Shown: positions 27,148 to 37,100, counted from the first letter of the stretch. The stretch is 64,000 nt of DNA from Pseudosulfitobacter pseudonitzschiae (GCF_002222635.1 NZ_CP022415.1:2356001-2420000); one strand, 5' to 3'. Notes: generated by a model not told the origin, from the sequence alone. Numbers and translations: made by a program.

Positions 27148-28059
27148 ATGGCTTCGGCGCGTGAGATATACCAAGACCTGCTGGCACAGCTTACCCAAGC
27201 CGTGACCGACAGGGATGCGGCAGGGTTTGCCGCACTTACGCGCCTGCCGTTTGTTATGAAAACGATGGACGGCAGCACCACGCACCGCTCCACCCGTTCG
27301 ATCATCGACCGCGTGACCGCATACAGCGACCTGCTGGCCGAACAGGGGATCGACGGTTACCTGCGCAGTTGCGACACGGCAAAGTTCGTCTCGCAACAGC
27401 AGATTTCCGGCTATCACACCACACGGCTTTGCCGGAACAATGTTGATGTGGCAGCGCCCTATCTGACCAATATGCTGCTGTTTCGTGAAGGCACCAAATG
27501 GAAGGTCGGCATTTCGGATTCCTCGTTGCACACCGTTGACTGGCCACTTTTACGGCAGGAGGAATTTGAAGCCCCTGCACAGGAAAAACGCGATTCCGAA
27601 CACCGTCTGAAAAACTTTCAGACCATGCTTGACCGGATCAGCGCCGCCTTTATCGGCAATGACATCGAAGGTTGGCTGAATTGCGTATCCCTGCCCTTTC
27701 ATCTGGTCACACGTCAGGGGGTCGAAACCTTTGAAACCCGCGCGCAGGTGGTCGCGGACTTCAACGCCTATCAACAGGACTTTAAAACACATGGGGTCAC
27801 CGCAATCATCCGTCAGGCCAAAACCGCCGAGATCATCGACGGCGACCAGATGACCGGAACCTACCGTATGCATATGATGCGTGGCACCAACCATGTGGTG
27901 CCTCCTTGGGACGCCTCGATGACCCTGCGCAATGAAAACGGCCTGTGGCGCGTCACCACGGTGATGCGGGCCATGGGACATTTGAACTGGTCGGCGCTCA
28001 GCCCCGCCGACATGGAAAACACACCGGACTACACTCCAGAAAAGGGAGATCAGAAATGA
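27148..28059 (+). CDS. Two-domain NTF2-like protein of unknown function, between fadA and fadB
   Basis: A 303-residue cytoplasmic protein with no signal peptide. It looks like two tandem copies of an NTF2/SnoaL-like cone: residues about 1-125 ([25 protein letters not shown] ... YHTTRLCRN ... [12 protein letters not shown]) and about 155-285 ([25 protein letters not shown] ... [11 protein letters not shown] ... [15 protein letters not shown]). It begins three bases after fadA stops and its end overlaps the fadB start by ATGA, so it is made together with the beta-oxidation enzymes. No catalytic residue can be assigned; it may be a small-molecule-binding or accessory protein. Confidence 0.7.
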   Translation: MASAREIYQDLLAQLTQAVTDRDAAGFAALTRLPFVMKTMDGSTTHRSTRSIIDRVTAYSDLLAEQGIDGYLRSCDTAKFVSQQQISGYHTTRLCRNNVDVAAPYLTNMLLFREGTKWKVGISDSSLHTVDWPLLRQEEFEAPAQEKRDSEHRLKNFQTMLDRISAAFIGNDIEGWLNCVSLPFHLVTRQGVETFETRAQVVADFNAYQQDFKTHGVTAIIRQAKTAEIIDGDQMTGTYRMHMMRGTNHVVPPWDASMTLRNENGLWRVTTVMRAMGHLNWSALSPADMENTPDYTPEKGDQK

Positions 28060-30260
28060 CAGATTTCACCATGAAAAAAGACGCCGACGGCGTTGCGATC
28101 ATCACGTGGGACGTGGCCGACAAGACGATGAACGTCATGTCGATCGAAGGTCTTGGCCAGTTGAACGATCTGGTCGACGACGCGCTGGCAGATGACGCGG
28201 TCAAAGGCATCGTGATCACATCAGGCAAGGACACGTTCGCAGGAGGCATGGACCTGAACCTGCTGGCCAAGATGAAAGAAAGCGCGGGCGACGATCCTGC
28301 CAAGGGGCTGTTCGAGGGCACGATGCAAATGCACGGTCTGCTGCGCAAGATCGAACGCGCGGGCATGGATGCCAAAACCAACAAGGGCGGCAAGCCCATC
28401 GCCGCCGCAGTGCCCGGCACCGCCGCAGGCATCGGTCTGGAACTGCCGCTGGCCACGCACCGCATTTTTGTCGCCAACAACCCCAAGGCCAAGATCGGTT
28501 TGCCCGAAATTCTCGTCGGTATCTTTCCCGGCGCGGGTGGCACCACCCGTCTGGTACGCAAACTGGGGCTGATGGGTGCATCTTCGCTGCTGCTGGAAGG
28601 CAAGATGCTGAGCCCCGACAAGGCCAAGGGCGCGGGCGTGATCGACGAGGTTGTCGACGACCCGATCGCTGCCGCCCGCGACTGGGTGCTGAACGCCAAG
28701 GACCCGGATCTGGTAAAACCGTGGGACGCAAAGGGATATAAAATGCCCGGTGGTGCCCCCTATCACCCTGCGGGCTTTATGAACTTTGTCGGCGCCAACG
28801 CGATGGTACATGGCAAGACCAAGGGTGCATTCCCTGCGGCTAAGGCGATGCTGTCGGCTGTCTACGAGGGCGCGCTGGTGCCCTTTGACACCGCGCTGAA
28901 GATCGAGGCACGCTGGTTCACCAACATCCTGATGAACCCCTCGTCGGGCGCGATGATCCGGTCGCTGTTCCTGAACAAGGAAGCATTGGAAAAAGGCGCT
29001 GTGCGGCCCAAAGACGTGCCCGACCAACGGGTCAGGAAACTGGGCGTTCTGGGTGCCGGCATGATGGGTGCGGGCATCGCACTGGTGTCGGCGCAGGCGG
29101 GCATCGAAGTGGTGCTGATCGACCGCGACCAGGCGGCTGCGGACAAGGGCAAAGCCTATTCCGCCAGCTATATGGACAAGGGCATCGCGCGCAAGAAAGC
29201 CACCGAAGAGAAGAAAGAGGCGCTGCTATCGAAAATCACGGCCACCGCCGACCTGGAGCAGCTCAAGGGCTGTGATCTGATCATCGAAGCCGTATTCGAA
29301 GACCCCGGCGTCAAGGCCGAGATGACCAAGAAGGTCGAGGCGATCATTCCCGAGGATTGCATCTTTGCCTCGAACACCTCGACCTTGCCGATCTCGGATC
29401 TGGCCAAGGCGTCGGTGCGTCCCGAGCAGTTCATCGGCATCCACTTCTTCTCGCCCGTCGAGCGCATGGCGCTGGTCGAGATCATCAAAGGTGCCGAAAC
29501 CGGTGACCGTGCCGTGGCCAAATCGCTGGACTATGTGCGTCAGATCCGCAAGACGCCCATCGTCGTCAACGACGCGCGGTTCTTCTATGCCAACCGCTGC
29601 ATCATCCCCTATGGCAACGAAGCCACGCGGATGGTCACCGAGGGCGTGGCCCCCGTCCTGATCGACCACGCCGCCCAACAGCTGGGGTTCCCCGTGGGAC
29701 CGATCCAGTTGGGCGATGAAACCTCTGTCGATCTGGCGGTACGCATCATGAAAGCGACCAAGGCCGCGATGGGCAATGCCTATCCGGGGTCCGAAGCCGA
29801 CAACCTGATCGTGTGGATGGAAGAAGAGGGCCGCCTGGGCCGCAAGTCCAAGGCAGGCTATTTCAACTATGACGAAAACGGAAAACGTCTGGGATACTGG
29901 AAAGGCATCCACGACAAATATCCGCTGGCCGAAGAACAGCCCGACCTGATCGAAGTGCAGGAACGTCTGATGTTCGCGCAAGTGCTCGAAGCGGTCCGTG
30001 CGCTGGAAGAGGGCGTGCTGGAAGACATCCGCGAGGGCGATGTGGGCGCGATCCTGGGTTGGGGCTTTGCGCCGTGGTCGGGTGGCCCGTTCAGCTGGCT
30101 CGACATCCTCGGCACGCCCTATGCGGCAGAGCGCTGCGACACGTTGCAGGCAAAATTCGGCGACCGGTTCGAATGCCCTGCCCTGCTGCGCGAAATGGCC
30201 GAAAAGAACCAGTCGTTCTATGGCCGTTTTGGCCCCAAGGCAGAGGCCGCAGCGGCCTGA
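28056..30260 (+). CDS. fadB: Fatty-acid oxidation multienzyme: enoyl-CoA hydratase / 3-hydroxyacyl-CoA dehydrogenase
   Basis: About 734 residues. The N-terminal crotonase domain shows GIGLELPLATH and IGLPEILVGIFPGAGGTTRL, supplying the two acidic residues equivalent to the Glu119/Glu139 pair of E. coli FadB. The NAD domain starts near residue 328 with VLGAGMMGAGIALVSAQAG, and GIHFFSPVERM contains the catalytic His. It forms a complex with the thiolase. ATG 28056 overlaps the previous stop and has AAGGGAG; the longer frame runs inside that gene. A strong terminator follows. Confidence 0.94.
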   Translation: MTDFTMKKDADGVAIITWDVADKTMNVMSIEGLGQLNDLVDDALADDAVKGIVITSGKDTFAGGMDLNLLAKMKESAGDDPAKGLFEGTMQMHGLLRKIERAGMDAKTNKGGKPIAAAVPGTAAGIGLELPLATHRIFVANNPKAKIGLPEILVGIFPGAGGTTRLVRKLGLMGASSLLLEGKMLSPDKAKGAGVIDEVVDDPIAAARDWVLNAKDPDLVKPWDAKGYKMPGGAPYHPAGFMNFVGANAMVHGKTKGAFPAAKAMLSAVYEGALVPFDTALKIEARWFTNILMNPSSGAMIRSLFLNKEALEKGAVRPKDVPDQRVRKLGVLGAGMMGAGIALVSAQAGIEVVLIDRDQAAADKGKAYSASYMDKGIARKKATEEKKEALLSKITATADLEQLKGCDLIIEAVFEDPGVKAEMTKKVEAIIPEDCIFASNTSTLPISDLAKASVRPEQFIGIHFFSPVERMALVEIIKGAETGDRAVAKSLDYVRQIRKTPIVVNDARFFYANRCIIPYGNEATRMVTEGVAPVLIDHAAQQLGFPVGPIQLGDETSVDLAVRIMKATKAAMGNAYPGSEADNLIVWMEEEGRLGRKSKAGYFNYDENGKRLGYWKGIHDKYPLAEEQPDLIEVQERLMFAQVLEAVRALEEGVLEDIREGDVGAILGWGFAPWSGGPFSWLDILGTPYAAERCDTLQAKFGDRFECPALLREMAEKNQSFYGRFGPKAEAAAA

Positions 30261-30283
30261 CGGCCAGCTTGGCATAACACAAC

Positions 30284-30311
30284 AAAGGGCACCTCTCGGG
30301 GTGCCCTTTTT
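30284..30311 (+). terminator. Rho-independent terminator of the beta-oxidation operon
   Basis: A 10-bp stem AAAGGGCACC / GGTGCCCTTT with a six-base loop and a run of T residues, 24 bases after the fadB stop. It is a clear end to the 22-30 kb transcription unit. Confidence 0.88.
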
Positions 30312-30416
30312 CGTTCATGGCCCTATCAAAACCGGCAGAACACGCAATGGTGACGCAAAGCACCTTCAGATCGTGGATATTGTCCCGCGGATTGCGAACA
30401 ATGGCAAAGGCGCTTG

Positions 30417-31451
30417 CTACCGCTTCAATGCCCTGAACTGCGCAAATGACAGCAGGCGTTTGCTTTGCTCGTCCCACAGGTGCAACCGCGCGTTTCGGAA
30501 GCTTTCACCGATGGTCATGCGGTTGCTGATCGCCAGTTCCACATGATCGCGCAGCACCTCTGGCAATCGGTAGAACGGGATGCGACTGTGAACGTGGTGG
30601 ACGTGGTGAATACCGATATTGGCGCTCAGCCATTGCAACCAGCCGGGCAGCACATAATGCGAACTGCCGTGCAGCGCCGCGTCATGCAATTGCCAATCTT
30701 CCTCGGCGGCCCAATGGGTCGTTTCGAACTGGTGCTGTACATAAAACAGCCACACGCCCGCCGTCGCCGCCAGCAGCGTCGAGGGCAGGAAAATCAGCAG
30801 GATCGGCATCAGCCCGCCAAAATACAGCATCAGGCCAAGGGCAATCAGGATCACCGCATTGGTGCACATGGCGCTGAACCAGTACCGCGCCTTGTTCATC
30901 AGACCCAAGGGCAGCCGGTTCTGCAGGAAAAACAGATATCCCGGCCCAAGACCGAACAGCACCACAGGGTGCCGGTACACACGGTAATGAAGGCGCATGA
31001 GCGGCCCGAGCGCGCCGTATTCTTCCACGGTCAGTGTATGAACATCACCGATCCCGCGACGGCCAAGATTGCCCGACGAGCTGTGGTGAATGGAATGCGT
31101 CCGCCGCCAGACGTCATAAGGCGTGAGCGTCAACACCCCCAGCACACGACCCAGCCAGTCGCTGGCCGTGCGGTTGTTGAAGAACGCGCCGTGACCGCAA
31201 TCGTGCTGGATAGCGAACAGGCGCAATATGAACGCCGCGTTGCACAATGACAATGTCAGCGTCAGCCAATAGCTGACCGACATCGCCCACCATGCCATAA
31301 CCCATAGAGTCAGGAACGGCCCCACCGTCACGACAAGTTCGAAGACGCTGCGCATGACGCTGGGTTCGCGGTAGGTGGACAGGATTTTCACCCACTCCCG
31401 TGCGGCGCGTGGCTCAATTTGGTGCTGAGAAAAATCTGAATGTTCGGGCAT
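30417..31451 (-). CDS. Membrane fatty-acid desaturase
   Basis: About 344 residues with four or five hydrophobic segments and the three histidine boxes of di-iron membrane desaturases: HDCGH, HSIHH and HHVHH. It introduces a double bond into acyl chains of membrane lipids or a related substrate in the inner membrane. ATG 31451 (MPEHSDFS) is used; the frame extends 18 residues upstream. The gene lies alone between the beta-oxidation terminator and the permease; the exact regiospecificity is unknown. Beta-carotene-type or alkane hydroxylases share the boxes but differ in layout. Confidence 0.85.
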   Translation of the reverse strand: MPEHSDFSQHQIEPRAAREWVKILSTYREPSVMRSVFELVVTVGPFLTLWVMAWWAMSVSYWLTLTLSLCNAAFILRLFAIQHDCGHGAFFNNRTASDWLGRVLGVLTLTPYDVWRRTHSIHHSSSGNLGRRGIGDVHTLTVEEYGALGPLMRLHYRVYRHPVVLFGLGPGYLFFLQNRLPLGLMNKARYWFSAMCTNAVILIALGLMLYFGGLMPILLIFLPSTLLAATAGVWLFYVQHQFETTHWAAEEDWQLHDAALHGSSHYVLPGWLQWLSANIGIHHVHHVHSRIPFYRLPEVLRDHVELAISNRMTIGESFRNARLHLWDEQSKRLLSFAQFRALKR

Positions 31452-31589
31452 GTGCCTGCTTTTTATTGTTGGTTGCCTGCATAGAGCATCGCCGCCGAAT
31501 TGCAAACGAAGCTTGGCCCAAACCAGCGGAAAACGGGTGTAAATCAGCCCTATTTCGGGGCGCGCCGGTGCCAGCGCCCCGAAACGGTC

Positions 31590-33374
31590 CTAAAGCGGGA
31601 AGAAAACGCTGATGGCCATGACCGATGTGGTGCCCACGATCAGGTTCATCGGCACGCCAATCTTCAAAAAGTCCACGAACTTGTAATTGCCCGCCCCGTA
31701 AACCAGCGTGTTGGTCTGATAGCCGATAGGTGTGGCAAAGCTGGCGCTGGCGGCGAACATCACGGCCACGACAAAGGGGCGAGGATCAATGCCCAGTTGC
31801 GTGGCCAGCGGGATCACGATGGGGGTGAACACCACCGCCACCGCGTTGTTCGTCACCGTCTCGGTCAGGATCGAGGCAATGAAATAAACAGCAAATAGCG
31901 TCGCCAGTGGCGGCAAGCCGGACAGGAAGGGTTCCAGAACCGATACGATCAACTCGACCGCACCTGTCGATTCCAGACCCGCCCCGATAATCAGCATCGC
32001 AAAAATCAGCACAAGGATCGAACCGTCTATCGACGCCCATGCCTCGTCGCCGTCAATGCAACGCAAGGCCAGAATACCTGCAACCCCGACCAGAGCCAGC
32101 AGGCCAATGGGCATCACATCCAGCGCCGCAAGCGCCACAATCGCCACCAGTGCTGCAATGGCAACGGGCGCTTGTCTGCGCCGGAATGCGCGTGCGCTGG
32201 GTTCGGTGATCGACACCGCATCCCCCGAACGCGCCAGTTCGGCAAAACCGTCGGCGTTGCCTTCCAGCAGCAACTTATCCGAAGGGCGCAGACGCACGCT
32301 GCTCAGGTCAGAGCCCGGGATATGGCCGTGCCGAAACGCGCCCAGCACCCGCACACCTGCCCGACGGCCAAGCGCCAGATCCGAGATTCGCACACCAGTG
32401 TGCCAGCGTGAGGGTGCCAGAATGGCCTCGACAATCTGCACTTCCGCGTCCGGTTCAAGTTCGACCGAACGGCGCAGACCCACGCGCAGACCCTTGATTT
32501 CGGCCAGCGTCAGCAATTCGGACGTGGTGGCCTGCACAATCACCACCTCGCCTTTCTGCAAGACATGCCCGTCCAGATTGTTGCGGCTAATGATACCCGC
32601 CTTGCGCACGCCGGTGATCCGCACACCAGGACGTTGAAATTCGACCAGTTCACCCACTGTTTCGTCAACACCGTGAAAATGGGGCAAAACGGTGATTTCC
32701 GACAGGAAAACAGTTTCGCTGCTTTCGGCCTCGATGCCCTTCTGGCCGCGTTCGGGCAGCAGGAACCGCCCCAGAAACAGCATCGCGACACCGCCAACGA
32801 TGGCCGCAGCAATGCCGACGGGGGCGATCTCGAAAATCGAGAAAGGTTCCAGCCCGCCTTCGCGTGCGATGCCATCCACCAGAATGTTGGTCGAGGTGCC
32901 AATCAGCGTACAGGTGCCGCCCAGAATGGCCGCGTAAGACAACGGGATCAGCAGCCGCGTCGGCGCAAAGCCCAAGCTGTGTGCCAGCCGGATCACCACG
33001 GGGATCAGCACCAGCACCACGGGCGTGTTATTCATAAAGGCCGAGGCCGCGACGGTGGCCACAATAAAGATCGCGATGGCAAGGATCGGTCTGCTTTGAG
33101 CGCGACCGATGACCAGACTGGCCATCGCATCCAGCACACCGGTACGCACCAATGCTCCCGAAATAATGAACATCGCGCCGATAGTGATAGGGGCGGAGTT
33201 GGAAAAGGCCGCCATCACCTGATCACCTGGCACCAGCCCCAACACAACAAAAAGTGCGGCGGCGATCGTGGCGGTGACCTCCGGGGGATACTTTTCCAAC
33301 GCAAAGGCGATGAACAGGCCGATAAGAATGACAATCGCGATCACTGGCGCGTTTGCCGTTATGACATCGGTCAT
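31590..33374 (-). CDS. SLC13/DASS-family anion permease with two TrkA-C domains
   Basis: About 594 residues. Eleven to twelve hydrophobic segments are split by a soluble middle (residues about 205-385) that holds two RCK-C/TrkA-C type domains. The conserved anion-binding regions NNTPVVLVLIP and TNNAVAVVFTPIVIPLA are typical of the sodium:anion symporter fold. Members carry sulfate, dicarboxylates or other anions. ATG 33374 (MTDVITAN). The neighbouring sulfotransferase makes sulfate uptake possible, but the substrate is not proven by the sequence. Confidence 0.85.
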   Translation of the reverse strand: MTDVITANAPVIAIVILIGLFIAFALEKYPPEVTATIAAALFVVLGLVPGDQVMAAFSNSAPITIGAMFIISGALVRTGVLDAMASLVIGRAQSRPILAIAIFIVATVAASAFMNNTPVVLVLIPVVIRLAHSLGFAPTRLLIPLSYAAILGGTCTLIGTSTNILVDGIAREGGLEPFSIFEIAPVGIAAAIVGGVAMLFLGRFLLPERGQKGIEAESSETVFLSEITVLPHFHGVDETVGELVEFQRPGVRITGVRKAGIISRNNLDGHVLQKGEVVIVQATTSELLTLAEIKGLRVGLRRSVELEPDAEVQIVEAILAPSRWHTGVRISDLALGRRAGVRVLGAFRHGHIPGSDLSSVRLRPSDKLLLEGNADGFAELARSGDAVSITEPSARAFRRRQAPVAIAALVAIVALAALDVMPIGLLALVGVAGILALRCIDGDEAWASIDGSILVLIFAMLIIGAGLESTGAVELIVSVLEPFLSGLPPLATLFAVYFIASILTETVTNNAVAVVFTPIVIPLATQLGIDPRPFVVAVMFAASASFATPIGYQTNTLVYGAGNYKFVDFLKIGVPMNLIVGTTSVMAISVFFPL

Positions 33375-33563
33375 GGAATGTGCGCTCCTTGAAACACGTG
33401 CCTGAAACTGCTGTGCGGTCCGGCACTTGATATGTGTACCCGTCAGCACCGCTTTCAACTGCGCCTGTCACAAGCTGCGCGATTTCGCCAATCGCGTGTC
33501 GAATTTCGGCAAGTTCCCGAGCATGAAGGCTTTTTTCCGCGTGCTGGGAGCAAAAGAGGCGTT

Positions 33564-34217
33564 TCAGGCCGGATCGAAGCTGTAGCGGAACCGTTCAATG
33601 TCATCCGTACAAGCCTCGGCTACTGCCGCTTGACTGTCTGGCGTATAGTATCCCCGATAACCCACATCGCGCGAGGACCGGTTCGCATGGGGCAGATCAA
33701 GTGCAAAGCCCAAGTGCGCCTCAAGCGGGGCGATGTCGGTGGCGAGATGCTCCAGCCGGATGAACAGATTGCAACGCTCGCCCCCCGAGGCATCGGTGAT
33801 GTAATGGCGGGCCTGACTGCCGCGCAGGCTGGCGCGGGTCTGCGGGTGCAGGACAAAGTCATGAAAGCTCAGATTTTGCGCCAGTTGCACAGCAGTGTGG
33901 TCAAAGCTTTGCGCGCGCAGCCAGTGGTAATAGCTGACCACACGGTCCCACGGATTGCGCACCAGCGTAAAGACGAACAACTCCGCCAGCATCTGCGGCG
34001 TGACCAACCCGTCCAGATCGGCCAACGTCGCGTGTTTCCACAGCCGCCCGCGCGTTTGCACGTCTTTCAGCCGATGGCGGCGCCGGACCGCCTTTGGGGT
34101 GTCGCCCAGCATCACGTCATCCTTCATCGCCCGCGCCTCCAGCGCCAGCGCCATAGAGGTGCCGCCCGTCTTGGGGGCATGGATGAACAGATATTGGCGA
34201 CCGGTGGACAGGATCAT
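33564..34217 (-). CDS. Sulfotransferase family protein
   Basis: A 217-residue protein with the PAPS-binding motifs of sulfotransferases: IHAPKTGGTS (5'-phosphosulfate loop) near residue 13 and VRNPWDRVVSYYHWL (3'-phosphate motif) near residue 87. It transfers sulfate from PAPS to an unknown acceptor, perhaps a glycan or lipid. It follows the DMT transporter gene on the same strand after a repeat copy. Confidence 0.85.
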   Translation of the reverse strand: MILSTGRQYLFIHAPKTGGTSMALALEARAMKDDVMLGDTPKAVRRRHRLKDVQTRGRLWKHATLADLDGLVTPQMLAELFVFTLVRNPWDRVVSYYHWLRAQSFDHTAVQLAQNLSFHDFVLHPQTRASLRGSQARHYITDASGGERCNLFIRLEHLATDIAPLEAHLGFALDLPHANRSSRDVGYRGYYTPDSQAAVAEACTDDIERFRYSFDPA

Positions 34218-34266
34218 ATGCGGTATCTATCGGATCGGGCCGATGAGCATAAGATTTTATGCCTCC

Positions 34267-34298
34267 GGCGGGGATATTTTATGCCAAAAGAATGCGCG
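34267..34298 (-). repeat. Intergenic repeat copy 3
   Basis: Read on the minus strand: GCATTCTTTTGGCATAAAATATCCCC. It sits directly after the stop of the DMT transporter gene and matches the copies at 10883, 19363, 44309 and 61391. Confidence 0.6.
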
Positions 34299-34299
34299 C

Positions 34300-35298
34300 C
34301 TATTTCGAGCGGACCGCGATGATAAGGCCCGCAATCATGATCAGCACGATGCCAACGATCATCGACGACGTCACCACCTGCCCCAACAGCAACCAGCCGA
34401 AGAACGGACCGAAGATCATGATCGTATATTCCAGCACGCTGACCTGACTGGCTTCGCCCCATTGATAAGCGCGGATCAGAAAGAACACACCCGCCACAGA
34501 TACGACAGCCTGCAACACGATCAGCGGAAAGATCGTGGGGATCGGCCAGACCCAGCCGCGCAGCAAAAAGCCTGCGGCACCGTCGGGGACCGTTGGGGCG
34601 ATCAGGGCAAGACCAGTCAGGACACATACCCCGATCAGTCCCTGCAGGCCCATGATACCCGCAAGCATCGAAACGGTGCTTTCCTCGGCGCAAAGAATGC
34701 GCGTGACCAGCGACCCCATCGCATAAAAGAACCCGCCTGCAACCGGCAGCAGCAGAATGGAGCCAGGCAGCCCGTCCTGCACGCCCAGCACAACAAGAAT
34801 ACCGGAAAAGCCCACAACCACCGCGATCACCCGCCACGGGCCGATCTTCTGGCGCAGCACCAGAACCGTCATCAGCAGCACAAAGATCGGCGAGGTAAAC
34901 AGCCCCGCCAACGATTGCGCGATGGGCATGAAAGCAAGCGAGCCAAAGTAGCACATCATCCCGATCGCAATCAGCAGGCTGCGCAACGCCACGGCCCACA
35001 GGCGTTGCGGCCTGAGCGTGCCAAGACCCGCCATCGACAATCCTGCCACCAACGCAAGCGCCATCACCGATCGCACGGCAAGGAATTGCCAGATGCTGAT
35101 TTCGGTGGCGATGTGCGCAACAAAATTGTCGACAAACCCCAGCAACACCATTGCGATCAGCATGGAACTGGCGGCCATCCACGGGCGCGTCACCGGACCG
35201 GCAGACGCACCTGCAGCAGGAAGGGTACGAGGTGCGGTTGCCTTTACCCGGTTATCTTTCTTTTGCAACGCTCTGCCCTCTGCCATAGTTGATTTCAT
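34300..35298 (-). CDS. DMT-family (EamA) transporter
   Basis: About 332 residues from ATG 35298, with ten hydrophobic segments arranged as two EamA repeats (first helix SSMLIAMVLLGFVDNFVAHI; second repeat with PLIVLQAVVSVAGVFFLI). The N-terminal tail of 40 residues is hydrophilic and unusual. ATG 35286 is an alternative; neither start has a good ribosome site. Drug/metabolite exporters of this type have broad substrates; unknown here. It is divergent from the acyl-CoA synthetase. Confidence 0.8.
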   Translation of the reverse strand: MKSTMAEGRALQKKDNRVKATAPRTLPAAGASAGPVTRPWMAASSMLIAMVLLGFVDNFVAHIATEISIWQFLAVRSVMALALVAGLSMAGLGTLRPQRLWAVALRSLLIAIGMMCYFGSLAFMPIAQSLAGLFTSPIFVLLMTVLVLRQKIGPWRVIAVVVGFSGILVVLGVQDGLPGSILLLPVAGGFFYAMGSLVTRILCAEESTVSMLAGIMGLQGLIGVCVLTGLALIAPTVPDGAAGFLLRGWVWPIPTIFPLIVLQAVVSVAGVFFLIRAYQWGEASQVSVLEYTIMIFGPFFGWLLLGQVVTSSMIVGIVLIMIAGLIIAVRSK

Positions 35299-35301
35299 AC
35301 A

Positions 35302-35315
35302 ACGCACAAATGCGT
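35302..35315. promoter_or_regulatory. Small inverted repeat between divergent starts
   Basis: ACGCA, CAAA, TGCGT lies in the 44-base gap between the DMT transporter and the acyl-CoA synthetase starts. With 5-bp arms it is only a weak operator candidate. Confidence 0.25.
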
Positions 35316-35342
35316 GGGTCGCAGCAATAGGGAGATAGCGAA

Positions 35343-36971
35343 ATGGGTTGGCTGAGCGATGAAACCGGTCTGGACAAATGTGCCGCCAACCATGTGCCGC
35401 TGACCCCGCTGTCGCATTTGCGCCGCGCCCGCACTGCCTTTGCCGGACGCACTGCTGTGGTCTACGACAATCACCGCGTGACTTATGCCGAATACCACGA
35501 CCGCTGCACGCGACTGGCCTCGGCTTTGGCGGCGATGGGCGTGGCTTCGGGTGATGTGGTCGCCACGCTGATCCCCAACCTGCCCGCACAGGCCGAAGCG
35601 CATTTCGGTGTACCCGCCTGCGGCGCTGTGCTGAACACCATCAACACGCGGCTGGATGTGGACACGGTTGCCTATATCTTTGATCACGGCGGCGCGCGGG
35701 CGGTTCTGGCTGACAGCCAGTTCATAGAACTGGCCGAAGCGGCCAAGGCGCAGTCCGGCTCGGACTTGCAAATCATCGAAGTGCCCGATGCCGCTCACGG
35801 CTGGCCTGCCTCGGGGCGGCATCCGGTGTACGAAGACGTGCTCGCAGGCGCCGATCCGGCCTTTGACTGGCACATGCCACTGGACGAATGGGAAAGCCTT
35901 GCGCTGAACTATACTTCGGGCACCACCGGCCGCCCCAAGGGCGTTGTGTGCCATCACCGCGGCGCTTACCTGATGACAATGGGCACGCCGGTCAGCTGGC
36001 AAATGACCCTACAGCCGGTGTTCATGGCCATTGTTCCGTTGTTTCACTGCAACGGCTGGAACCACACGTGGATGATGCCCCTGCTGGGCGGCACGCTGGT
36101 GTGCTGTCGTGACATCACAGCGGCGGCGATCTATGACGCAATTGCCGACGAAAAGGTCACCTATTTCGGCGGCGCACCCATTGTGCTGAACATGATGGTC
36201 AACGCAGGCCCCGACGAACGGCGCGCCTTTGACCATCAGGTGCAGGTTTTCACTGCAGGCGCGCCCCCTGCCCCCACCACCCTTGCCAAGATGGAAACGC
36301 TTGGCTTCAACGTCACACAGGTCTACGGGCTGACCGAAACCTATGGCCATGTCACCGAATGCCTGTGGCGTGCCGAAGATTGGGACGCACTGGACCAGAA
36401 CGCGCGCTCTGCCATCAAGGCGCGTCAGGGCATCGCCATGCCGATGATGGAGGACATCACGGTGATGACCGATCGGATGGTGCAGGTGTCACTGGACGGC
36501 ACCCAGCAGGGCGAGATCATGATCCGCGGCAATTCGGTAATGAAGGGGTACTTCAAAAACCCCCAAGCCACGCAAGAGGCGTTCGAGGGCGGCTATTTCC
36601 ACTCGGGCGATCTGGCTGTGCAGCACCCCGACGGCTATATCCAGATTGCCGACCGCGCCAAGGATATCATCATATCGGGTGGCGAAAACATCTCGTCGGT
36701 CGAGGTCGAGGGCGTGCTGATGGCGCATCCGGATGTGAACCTTGCCGCCGTGGTGGCAAAACCGGACGAAAAATGGGGCGAGGTGCCTTGCGCCTTTGTC
36801 GAGCTGAAATCCGGTGCCAACCCCACCGCCGAAGATATGATCGCCTTTGCCCGCGACAAGCTGGCCGGTTTCAAAACCCCTAAACGTGTCGTGTTTTGCG
36901 AGTTGCCGAAAACATCCACAGGCAAAATCCAGAAATTCGAATTACGCGCACAGGCAGCCTCTCTCGATTGA
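35343..36971 (+). CDS. AMP-dependent acyl-CoA synthetase (medium-chain type)
   Basis: A 542-residue ANL-family ligase. YTSGTTGRPKGV is the P-loop (residues about 190-201), YGLTETYG the A5 motif, HSGDLAVQHPDGYIQIADR the A8 hinge, and TSTGKIQK holds the catalytic Lys near the end. It activates a fatty acid as acyl-AMP and then acyl-CoA. A GGGAG ribosome site precedes ATG 35343. The layout resembles plant-type AAE/medium-chain synthetases, and it is a likely partner to the beta-oxidation module. A DmdB-like role is possible but not visible. Confidence 0.87.
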   Translation: MGWLSDETGLDKCAANHVPLTPLSHLRRARTAFAGRTAVVYDNHRVTYAEYHDRCTRLASALAAMGVASGDVVATLIPNLPAQAEAHFGVPACGAVLNTINTRLDVDTVAYIFDHGGARAVLADSQFIELAEAAKAQSGSDLQIIEVPDAAHGWPASGRHPVYEDVLAGADPAFDWHMPLDEWESLALNYTSGTTGRPKGVVCHHRGAYLMTMGTPVSWQMTLQPVFMAIVPLFHCNGWNHTWMMPLLGGTLVCCRDITAAAIYDAIADEKVTYFGGAPIVLNMMVNAGPDERRAFDHQVQVFTAGAPPAPTTLAKMETLGFNVTQVYGLTETYGHVTECLWRAEDWDALDQNARSAIKARQGIAMPMMEDITVMTDRMVQVSLDGTQQGEIMIRGNSVMKGYFKNPQATQEAFEGGYFHSGDLAVQHPDGYIQIADRAKDIIISGGENISSVEVEGVLMAHPDVNLAAVVAKPDEKWGEVPCAFVELKSGANPTAEDMIAFARDKLAGFKTPKRVVFCELPKTSTGKIQKFELRAQAASLD

Positions 36972-36974
36972 TCC

Positions 36975-37019
36975 CCTTCATCTTGCCCGTAAAACTCCGG
37001 GGTCCGGGGCTGGCCCCGG
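36975..37019 (+). repeat. Intergenic repeat copy 7, variant form
   Basis: Reads CCTTCATCTTGCCCGTAAAA, CTCCGGGG, then CCGGGG/CCCCGG hairpin (37004-37019), starting four bases after the acyl-CoA synthetase stop. It shares its layout with 25179-25234. Confidence 0.55.
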
Positions 37020-37100
37020 TTCCACACCTCTCCTGTCGCTTTGCGCCCGCATTTCAACGTGCTAGGCTGCCACAAATACACAAGGCCGTCCGAGCAGACC

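Noticed and set aside
25816-27531. Long open frame (571 codons) on the minus strand
   Set aside because: It is antisense to the thiolase gene and its flanks, which have full catalytic motifs; composition is that of a shadow frame.
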